From NCBI GenBank assembly GCA_003232595.1, contig QIIJ01000237.1:1-11163 (forward strand): a DNA stretch of 11,163 nucleotides. The letters are read 5' to 3'. The DNA is from Aurantimonadaceae bacterium. Lineage in GTDB: Bacteria; Pseudomonadota; Alphaproteobacteria; Rhizobiales; Rhizobiaceae. Position 1 is the first letter of the stretch, and every line of letters starts with the position of its first letter. The notes under the pieces are model-generated. The model had not been told where the DNA came from. It did no database searches and saw nothing but the letters and a program-made list of their open reading frames with translations. Shown here one piece after another: positions 6,093 through 11,163 of this stretch. The position numbers and the translations under genes were made by a program.

Positions 6093-8147
6093 TCACTCGG
6101 CCTTAACCTTGATATTGAGCAGATCAATCACCGCGCCAGGTGCCGTGCTGCCGACGCCAATCAGTTGTATGACGGATACCGGGGCCGCAGGTGTGGCGCT
6201 TGCTGATATTTTACCCTTGCTGTCCAGAAACGTCTTTACCGCCGCTGATACTTCATTGACAAAGGCCGGCTTGTTTAAAATCTGCAGCATAAACGGAAGC
6301 AGACCAACGGCCTGGGCTTTCAACGTTTCGGGATCAGTTCCCTGCTGCGCTGCAACCACTTTCAACCCCTTGTCAACAATTGACTGGTCATCAAACACCA
6401 CACTGGCACTGTTGACCGTAACCAGTGCCACAAGACTTTGTGCTGTCAACGGATTTTCAAATACACTGCGCGGAATACCGCCAACGCTCACGTCCACATC
6501 AAGCGCGCCGCCATCAACAAGATGCGCATTGGTGTTCATCGACAGCACACTTGTGGCCTCGTCCCACAGGGCTTTGAGGCCATAGGACAATTGCAGGTTA
6601 TCAAATCCCATAGCACCCAAAATCTGGCGCTGTTCGCGGTCAAGTAATTTAACTGGTATTTTGAGATCCCTGACCAGCACATCAACATCAGTCGGGACGG
6701 GGCCTATGAAACCGGCCATTTTCATCTTGCCTTCAGCCAGGGCAAATTCACCCTGGCCCGGAATTCTGACTTCCAGCCCTCTTGTTATATAACTGCCAAG
6801 GGTCGGGATGGCCTTCATGATGGCCAACACGTCATTCTTTTTGCCGGCTTCCTCAAGATTAAGCAGGGCTTCCAATGGCGGGAACTTGATGTCGGCGAGG
6901 GAAAACAGGTCAAGATTGACATATTCTCCCTTGTTGCCCTTAAAATTCACCCCTTTTACCGCAAATTCTCCCAACCCGTTGGCAGACAGATCGCTGATGC
7001 GATAGAGATCCAGCTTGCCCTGAACCTCGCCAGGCGCTGAAAATTTCATGCCTGCGAGAGAAAATTCTCCAAGCCGGAAGGAGCCATATACTCCGGCAAC
7101 CAGTTTAATTATTTCCTTTTCATCCGGTTTTTCGCCGGATTGTGCGGCAATAAACAGCTGATCCGCCTGTTCAAGGACCGGATTTTTCGGCGGTCGTACA
7201 CCCCATTCCAGAATGGAAAATTCATCCATGGAAAAGCTGCCACCGGCGGCGCTGACTTTGATGCCATCCATAACCACGGCTCCGATTACGGATTTGAACG
7301 GATCATTGTCTGTTGTTGCGATGGAGCCCGGTTTGAAAACTTCCACAAGCGCGCGAAAATCATACTGATCGATCGTCGCATCACCGAATGAAATGGTGGC
7401 ATCCATCGCCGCCTTCGATTCCGCTGGCGTGTCGTCCGAGGCACTCATTACCATTTGTATACCGGCAATTTTCATGTCGGTAAATTTTCCCCGCTCAGCG
7501 CGACCATAAGTGGATGCGCCATATGTCAGGCGCATGTTGATTGCCGGTTGGCCGGTTGACTGATCAAGCGTGATAGCACCGGTACTTGCCCTGTCGAAGC
7601 TGATATCCGTCATGGCTTCAATCAAAGGGTAATAGCGGGATATTGGCTTTGACGGATCATCGGCCACATCCGGCAATTTTGCCCACCTGATATTGTCGAT
7701 ATTCAAATCCTTGTACGTGCCCCTGGCTGTGGAAGATGCGGAAGGATTGCCTGTAATGTCCAGTTGAAGATTACCGATGTCAGCCCTTATCGAACGGGCT
7801 GCATAATAGCCGTTTGCCAATTGCAGATTGTCAAAACTGATTTTCGGGAACGTGACAATATAATCTACCTTGCCTTCGGCCTTTCGGGTTACTGAACCGG
7901 CAGTAACATTCATCTTTCCGCTATCTATCTCCAGATGTATCGAAAGGTCGGAGATTGTTGTGATTTTACTAGCGGCATCAAAGTCGATCCCGTTATGTGT
8001 AACGGTAAGAAACTTTACACTGTCTGCAGACTTCACCCAGCTTTCAACAATCGACTGAGGTGTTGTCTGGGCAAGGGCCGGTGGCAATGAGGCCAGAGAG
8101 ATAGAGGCCGTAATGAATATTGTTCTGGTCAAATATTGAAAGGACAT
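6093..8147 (-). CDS. Exported beta-rich protein of unknown function (684 aa)
   Basis: I do not recognise a named family. The N-terminus is a clear Sec signal peptide: Thr/Arg start, hydrophobic core at about 9-21, and an ALA-Q cleavage site after residue 26. The mature part of about 658 residues has no cysteine at all. It is built from many short amphipathic beta strands with a recurring pattern such as ISDLSIHLEI (65-74), ISFDNLQL (103-110), MGFDNLQLSYGL (513-524) and GGALDVDVSVGG (546-557), interrupted by helical stretches (about 322-352, 425-447, 562-572, 605-640). This resembles the long repetitive beta scaffolds of YdgA/DUF945 or AsmA-like envelope proteins, but that is an impression and not a demonstrated match. 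The ATG at 8147 has AAGAGG about 11 nt upstream. It is single-gene, convergent with the AHSA1 gene and divergent from rpsF. Confidence 0.85.
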   Translation of the reverse strand: MSFQYLTRTIFITASISLASLPPALAQTTPQSIVESWVKSADSVKFLTVTHNGIDFDAASKITTISDLSIHLEIDSGKMNVTAGSVTRKAEGKVDYIVTFPKISFDNLQLANGYYAARSIRADIGNLQLDITGNPSASSTARGTYKDLNIDNIRWAKLPDVADDPSKPISRYYPLIEAMTDISFDRASTGAITLDQSTGQPAINMRLTYGASTYGRAERGKFTDMKIAGIQMVMSASDDTPAESKAAMDATISFGDATIDQYDFRALVEVFKPGSIATTDNDPFKSVIGAVVMDGIKVSAAGGSFSMDEFSILEWGVRPPKNPVLEQADQLFIAAQSGEKPDEKEIIKLVAGVYGSFRLGEFSLAGMKFSAPGEVQGKLDLYRISDLSANGLGEFAVKGVNFKGNKGEYVNLDLFSLADIKFPPLEALLNLEEAGKKNDVLAIMKAIPTLGSYITRGLEVRIPGQGEFALAEGKMKMAGFIGPVPTDVDVLVRDLKIPVKLLDREQRQILGAMGFDNLQLSYGLKALWDEATSVLSMNTNAHLVDGGALDVDVSVGGIPRSVFENPLTAQSLVALVTVNSASVVFDDQSIVDKGLKVVAAQQGTDPETLKAQAVGLLPFMLQILNKPAFVNEVSAAVKTFLDSKGKISASATPAAPVSVIQLIGVGSTAPGAVIDLLNIKVKAE

Positions 8148-8232
8148 GGCGGGGTAATACCTCTTATCGGGAACACAAATTTGATTTATTCAAACATACC
8201 GACTGTAGAGCCAAACGCAAACCCCAGACTGA

Positions 8233-8258
8233 AAATTCAGCGGTTTCAGGCTGAATTT
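8233..8258. promoter_or_regulatory. Perfect 9-bp dyad between divergent genes
   Basis: AAATTCAGC (8233-8241) and GCTGAATTT (8250-8258) form a perfect inverted repeat with an 8-nt centre. A second, interlocked dyad, CTGAAA (8229-8234) with TTTCAG (8244-8249), shares bases with it. The position between two divergent starts excludes a terminator for either neighbour, so an operator is the likelier reading. The binding protein is unknown. Confidence 0.45.
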
Positions 8259-8308
8259 ATCATCGAATTACACTGTATTTGCTGGAACTGACATCGCAAC
8301 AATTCCGC

Positions 8309-8336
8309 TTGCTATTCTGCGCAATCCCTCTATAAC
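8309..8336 (+). promoter_or_regulatory. Candidate promoter of the rpsF operon
   Basis: TTGCTA (8309-8314) lies 16 nt before TATAAC (8331-8336). Initiation near 8343 would give an rpsF leader of about 210 nt, which would contain all the alternative hairpins described for 8438-8511. Moderate match only. Confidence 0.4.
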
Positions 8337-8437
8337 CGCGCACGTTAACACGTTCGGGTTTCCAGCTGGTGGCTGAACGGAGGGTTGGCAGGCTGATGAA
8401 ACAGCTCTGTCATTGGATTTAAATAAATCCGGCCTCC

Positions 8438-8511
8438 CGTGTCTCCGCTCTCGACACTTCGTGACACGCCTTTCCGGTTGCGCGCATGGTGCAGCTTACA
8501 AGACGTGTCGA
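8438..8511 (+). promoter_or_regulatory. rpsF leader with mutually exclusive stems
   Basis: The sequence CGTGTC occurs at 8438-8443 and 8504-8509, and its complement occurs twice between them: TCGACAC (8451-8457) and GACACG (8463-8468). Thus the central strands can pair either backward with the first copy or forward with the second (7 bp for 8451-8457 with 8505-8511, 6 bp for 8463-8468 with 8504-8509). The forward pairing encloses a small hairpin TGCGC (8479-8483) / GTGCA (8489-8493). Such competing stems ahead of a ribosomal protein gene are typical of autogenous control, for example by the S6:S18 complex; that link is inferred. Confidence 0.4.
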
Positions 8512-8553
8512 TGAGGCTTGGCGCTGGAACCGGCACAACAGGAAAGGCCAATC

Positions 8554-8994
8554 ATGGCACTTTATGAACACATATTCCTGGCTCGTCAGGATATTTCCGG
8601 CCAGCAGGTCGACGCGCTTATTGAAAGCTTCAAGGAAATTATTGAAGAATACAAGGGTAGCGTTGGCAAGGTGGAAAACTGGGGCCTGAAAACCCTGCCG
8701 TACCGGGTCCGGAAAAACCGCAAGGCGCATTATGCATTGATGAATATCGATACAACGCCCGAAGCGCTGGCTGAAATGGAACGCCGGATGCGCCTTAACG
8801 AGGACATTCTGCGCTATATGACTATTCGCGTCGATGAGCACGAGGAAGGCCCATCAGCCCCGTTGCGCAAGAGCGACCGGGATGATCGGCGCGGTGGCCG
8901 TCCAGGTGGCCCCGGTGGCCGTGAACGCACCCCCCGCCCGCCTCGGGCTGATGCCGGTGGCGACAATGCCGCAAGCCCTGCAGCTGCTGAATAA
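8554..8994 (+). CDS. rpsF: 30S ribosomal protein S6
   Basis: S6 binds the central domain of 16S rRNA in the 30S platform as a heterodimer with S18. The 146-residue product begins MALYEHIFLARQD and shows the family core: YKGSVGKVENWGLKTLPYRV (about 37-56), the KAHYALMNID strand and the RRMRLNEDILRYMTIRVDEHE segment. From about residue 100 the tail is disordered and rich in Gly, Arg and Pro, a common extension in alphaproteobacterial S6. The frame is open 12 codons upstream to an ATG at 8518, but the ATG at 8554 has AGGAAAGG at good spacing and matches the S6 N-terminus. rpsR follows after 12 nt, so the two partners are made together. Confidence 0.98.
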   Translation: MALYEHIFLARQDISGQQVDALIESFKEIIEEYKGSVGKVENWGLKTLPYRVRKNRKAHYALMNIDTTPEALAEMERRMRLNEDILRYMTIRVDEHEEGPSAPLRKSDRDDRRGGRPGGPGGRERTPRPPRADAGGDNAASPAAAE

Positions 8995-9006
8995 GGAACC
9001 ACTATT

Positions 9007-9255
9007 ATGGTAGCCATTGAACAAATGCCAAGCCGTCGCCCTTTTCAGCGTCGCCGCAAAACCTGCCCTTTCACCGGCGAAAAGGCGCTGAAAATCGACT
9101 ACAAGGATGTCCGTTTGTTGCAGCGCTATATTTCCGAGCGCGGTAAAATTGTACCCTCCCGCATCACAGCCGTAAGCCACAAAAAACAACGTGAGCTGGC
9201 AAAAGCCATCAAGCGGGCGCGTTTTCTGGCGCTCATTCCCTATGTGATCAGATAG
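9007..9255 (+). CDS. rpsR: 30S ribosomal protein S18
   Basis: S18 is a small basic 30S protein that pairs with S6 on the platform. The 82 residues show the complete family signature: RRKTCPFTGEKALKIDYKD (16-34), VRLLQRYISERGKIVPSRIT (35-54), then HKKQRELAKAIKRARFLALIPY (58-79). The length is normal. A single cysteine is present at 20, so this is not a zinc-binding paralogue with a full set of cysteines. It is 12 nt downstream of rpsF and followed by two strong hairpins before the next gene. Confidence 0.99.
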   Translation: MVAIEQMPSRRPFQRRRKTCPFTGEKALKIDYKDVRLLQRYISERGKIVPSRITAVSHKKQRELAKAIKRARFLALIPYVIR

Positions 9256-9259
9256 TGTG

Positions 9260-9290
9260 GTAATGCCGGGTGGCAACGCCCGGCACTTAC
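9260..9290 (+). terminator. Strong GC-rich hairpin after rpsR
   Basis: TGCCGGGT (9264-9271) pairs with GCCCGGCA (9278-9285), one G-U pair included, around a 6-nt loop. GTAA (9260-9263) and TTAC (9287-9290) extend the stem past one bulged C. It begins 4 nt after the rpsR stop. No T-run follows, so partial termination or 3'-end protection of the rpsF-rpsR message is more likely than complete termination. Confidence 0.55.
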
Positions 9291-9300
9291 CCGATAATCA

Positions 9301-9330
9301 AGTTGGAGCGGGATTGTCCCGCTTCTAACT
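9301..9330 (+). terminator. Second strong hairpin between rpsR and the DUF2232 gene
   Basis: AGCGGGA (9307-9313) and TCCCGCT (9317-9323) pair perfectly around a 3-nt loop. The stem extends through a G-U and a G-C pair and, past one bulged T, through AGTT/AACT-type pairs to 9301 and 9330, about 13 pairs in all. No T-run follows. Together with the hairpin at 9260-9290 it could act as an attenuator or RNA-processing site that lowers expression of the two downstream genes. Confidence 0.5.
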
Positions 9331-9349
9331 GCCCCGGCAGGACAGCGAC

Positions 9350-10303
9350 ATGATGAATTCCAGAACCATAATTTTCAGCATCATTGCCGGGCTCGCCTGC
9401 GCGGTGCTGGCAGCCGTTGCCCTGACACGGCCTGGTCTTTTGACATTGTTGATTTATGTGGCAGCCGTGCCGCTGTTTTTTGCAAGTCTGGCCTGGGGTT
9501 CACTCGCCGGGCTGATAGCCGCATCAGTTGCAATCCTGTCAACAGCCCTTGCCGCAGGCGGGTCTATTGCAATCGTTATCGGTGCCACCATTATAGCGCC
9601 TGCAGCGTTTGGCGGCCATTTGGTCAATATGTCTCGCCAGGGGCAGGACGGAAAAACTTACTGGTTTCCCCTGTCCGAGATACTATTTCGGCTGGCGCTG
9701 GCGGTTGCTGCCTCCTTCGTATTTCTCGGGCTGTGGCTGGGCTATGAAACAAACAGTGTTGCCGGTCAGTTTGAACATTTTATCCGCCAGGTTCTCCAAA
9801 CCCAGGGCACTCTGACAGAAAACCAGGAAGCCGCCATCCGCACCAATTCCTTACTCTATGCAACTTTGTTGCCACTTGTAATTCCGGCATTTTCGCTTGC
9901 CATTTTGTTGTGGAATATTAGTTTGGCTGAAAAGCTTGTGCGCAAACGCCTTCCCATGGCGCGACCGAAAGAAAATGTCGCAGCAGATGTCGGCCTGCCA
10001 CGTGTGGCGGTAATCCTGTTTGCCGGCTCACTGATTTTAGCGCTGCTGGTGCCTTCCCTGCGCAGTATCGCCTTTGTATTGCTGGGCACAATGGGCATGG
10101 CAATCGCGCTGGTCGGGCTTGCCCTTTTACATTATTTCACCTGGGGACGGACCGGCCGGGCGCAGATTTTGTTTTTCACCTATGTGGCAACTGTTGCTTT
10201 TTCACTGCCGTTGCTGCTGTTCCTGATTGCTGGCATTGCCGAATTGCTATTGTTGCTGCGCATGCGCGACCCCGACCGCATGCCGCCGCCCGCCAAACCC
10301 TGA
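9350..10303 (+). CDS. DUF2232-family polytopic membrane protein
   Basis: A 317-residue integral membrane protein. Hydrophobic segments are visible at about 7-26, 28-50, 53-85, 107-130, 165-188, 215-236, 238-263 and 270-298, roughly eight spans, with a short basic and proline-rich C-terminal tail. Alphaproteobacteria regularly carry a DUF2232 protein between rpsR and rplI, and length, topology and position all agree. Its function is unknown; a distant relation to energy-coupling or YybS-type membrane proteins has been suggested for this domain, but nothing in the sequence shows a substrate. Two ATGs stand side by side at 9350 and 9353; AGGA about 9 nt before the first supports 9350. It ends 33 nt before rplI. 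Confidence 0.88.
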   Translation: MMNSRTIIFSIIAGLACAVLAAVALTRPGLLTLLIYVAAVPLFFASLAWGSLAGLIAASVAILSTALAAGGSIAIVIGATIIAPAAFGGHLVNMSRQGQDGKTYWFPLSEILFRLALAVAASFVFLGLWLGYETNSVAGQFEHFIRQVLQTQGTLTENQEAAIRTNSLLYATLLPLVIPAFSLAILLWNISLAEKLVRKRLPMARPKENVAADVGLPRVAVILFAGSLILALLVPSLRSIAFVLLGTMGMAIALVGLALLHYFTWGRTGRAQILFFTYVATVAFSLPLLLFLIAGIAELLLLLRMRDPDRMPPPAKP

Positions 10304-10336
10304 ATTATTTAAAAAACACCTCGAAAGGAAACTATT

Positions 10337-10999
10337 ATGGATGTCATTCTTCTTGAACGCATCGCCCGACTTGGACAGATGGGTGATAAAGTCACCGTCA
10401 AGGACGGCTATGCCCGCAACTTTCTGTTGCCAAAAGGCAAGGCATTGCGTGCCAACAAAGCAAATGCCACCCGCTTTGAAGCAGAGCGTGTTCAACTTGA
10501 AGCACGCAATCTGGAACGCAAGACGGAAGCTGAAGCCGTTGCTGAAAAACTTGATGGCAATGTCTATATTGCCGTGCGATCAGCCGGTGAAACCGGTCAG
10601 CTTTACGGCTCGGTTGCCTCGCGCGATATCGCTGCCACGCTGGAGGAGGAAGGCTTCACCGTCGGACGATCCCAGGTTGAACTGATGCTGCCAATCAAGA
10701 CCATTGGCCTGCACACTATCAAAATCATCCTGCACCCGGAAGTGGATGCCACCATTAAAATGAATGTCGCGCGTTCAGAAGATGAAGCAGTGCGCCAGGC
10801 AGCCGGCGAAGACCTTACGGCCCGTGGTGCTTTCGACCTTGATGACGATGAAGATACACTTGATCCCGAGGAAGTATTCGACAATCCGGAAGATGAAAGC
10901 GATGTTGTTGCCGAAGAGGCAATAACCGAAGATACAGCAACCGAAGATACAGCAACCGAAGAGGTAGAGCCGGAACAGGAACAGGAAGTCAAGTCCTGA
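10337..10999 (+). CDS. rplI: 50S ribosomal protein L9 with long acidic tail
   Basis: L9 binds 23S rRNA near the base of the L1 stalk and projects from the 50S surface; it helps frame maintenance. The N-terminal domain is complete: MDVILLERIARLGQMGDKV (1-19), then VKDGYARNFLLPKGKAL (21-37). The connecting helix (about 40-75) and the C-terminal domain (about 76-149, including GQLYGSVASRDIA and LPIKTIGLHTIKI) follow. At 220 residues it is far longer than E. coli L9 (149): residues from about 154 form an acidic, disordered tail containing two direct TEDTA units. The ribosome site AAAGGA lies close before the ATG at 10337. It is the last gene of the operon in the window. Confidence 0.98.
   Translation: MDVILLERIARLGQMGDKVTVKDGYARNFLLPKGKALRANKANATRFEAERVQLEARNLERKTEAEAVAEKLDGNVYIAVRSAGETGQLYGSVASRDIAATLEEEGFTVGRSQVELMLPIKTIGLHTIKIILHPEVDATIKMNVARSEDEAVRQAAGEDLTARGAFDLDDDEDTLDPEEVFDNPEDESDVVAEEAITEDTATEDTATEEVEPEQEQEVKS
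10925..10962 (+). repeat. 15-bp tandem repeat within the rplI tail
   Basis: The 15-nt unit ACCGAAGATACAGCA occurs twice without change (10925-10939 and 10940-10954), followed by the first 8 nt of a third copy (to 10962). It encodes the repeated acidic TEDTA motif. The period is a multiple of three, so copy-number change would keep the frame. Confidence 0.9.
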
Positions 11000-11021
11000 C
11001 TGCAAAGGCGGCAATTTCAAC

Positions 11022-11054
11022 AACAAAGCTCCGGCAATTTGTCGGCGCTTTGTT
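11022..11054 (+). terminator. Terminator-like hairpin after rplI
   Basis: AACAAAGC (11022-11029 starts AACAAAGC at 11022) pairs with GCTTTGTT (11047-11054). After one T/C mismatch, CCG (11031-11033) pairs with CGG (11043-11045), leaving a 9-nt loop. It starts 22 nt past the rplI stop. The right arm and its flank, GCTTTGTTTG, are moderately T-rich, so this is the best terminator candidate of the rpsF-rplI operon. Confidence 0.55.
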
Positions 11055-11163
11055 TGACTGTCCAAATTGTCCATCATTGATCTTTACATCGACGGCATAT
11101 AATCGTATATCGACGATGAACGATTTAAACAATTCGAATCGGGCGTAATTTGAACCAACCAAC
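11055..11163 (+). promoter_or_regulatory. Spacer after rplI with promoter-like box and direct repeats
   Basis: A perfect TATAAT (11098-11103) stands 15 nt after TTGATC (11077-11082), a possible promoter for a downstream gene outside the window. The 7-mer ATCGACG occurs at 11088-11094 and 11109-11115, 21 bp apart, one copy on each side of the TATAAT. No gene start is visible before the window ends. Confidence 0.35.

Larger units (their letters stand above)
8148..8553. other. Divergent intergenic region and rpsF leader (406 nt)
   Basis: No gene is supported here. From left to right it holds a weak candidate promoter for the minus-strand gene (TTGCGT at 8215-8220, 16-nt spacer, TATGTT at 8193-8198), a 9-bp dyad at 8233-8258, a candidate rpsF promoter at 8309-8336, a small palindromic hairpin GGATTT/AAATCC at 8415-8430, a set of mutually exclusive CGTGTC/GACACG pairings at 8438-8511, and the rpsF ribosome site just before 8554. 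Confidence 0.6.

Noticed and set aside
5899..6096. 65-codon open frame on the minus strand in the convergent spacer
   Set aside because: It runs through several inverted repeats, has no convincing ribosome site and overlaps the stop region of the real gene at 6093.
6109..6585. 158-codon open frame on the plus strand opposite the exported-protein gene
   Set aside because: It is antisense to a clear signal-peptide gene on the other strand; its composition is typical of a shadow frame.
10603..10992. 129-codon serine-rich frame on the minus strand opposite rplI
   Set aside because: The serine runs are the reverse complement of the acidic Asp/Glu codons of the L9 tail.
1..11163. CRISPR array, prophage, insertion sequence, toxin-antitoxin or tRNA gene
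   Set aside because: I found no spaced direct repeats, transposase or integrase motifs, paired small toxin-antitoxin genes or tRNA-like cloverleaf; the region is core chromosomal.

Overview
The window is an ordinary-looking chromosomal core region of an alphaproteobacterium, most likely Hyphomicrobiales (Rhizobiales). The evidence is the order rpsF-rpsR-DUF2232 membrane protein-rplI, an AtpI of the alphaproteobacterial type standing as a separate upstream gene, a SleB-type cell wall hydrolase beside der, and a DksA-like C4 zinc-finger protein of the short alphaproteobacterial kind. Base composition looks near 50% GC throughout, and I see no clear signature of recent transfer, no prophage, IS element, CRISPR array or tRNA.

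Left part (1-4593, minus strand): the start of atpI (cut by the window edge) with a good promoter; a 407-residue membrane-anchored SleB-family hydrolase; der (EngA), the double GTPase of 50S assembly; a YfgM-like TPR membrane protein 25 nt upstream of der, without the bamB gene that sits between these two in E. coli; and a NnrU-family membrane gene split by a frameshift, apparently with about ten conserved residues missing at the break.

Middle part (4677-8147): a DksA/TraR-family zinc-finger protein, then a two-gene operon of an ArsR-family repressor and an SRPBCC/AHSA1-domain protein whose promoter carries a perfect inverted repeat over the -10 box. A convergent 197-nt spacer packed with four inverted repeats follows, then a 684-residue, cysteine-free, exported, beta-rich protein of unknown function on the minus strand.

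Right part (8148-11163, plus strand): a 406-nt divergent spacer with a dyad, a candidate promoter and a long rpsF leader with mutually exclusive pairings; then rpsF, rpsR, a DUF2232 polytopic membrane protein and rplI, with two strong hairpins after rpsR and a terminator-like hairpin after rplI. S6, S18 and L9 are ribosomal proteins and Der helps mature the 50S subunit, so ribosome biogenesis is the main theme. I found no convincing new multi-gene system; the best leads are the non-coding structures, the broken nnrU, the ArsR operator and the 684-residue exported protein.
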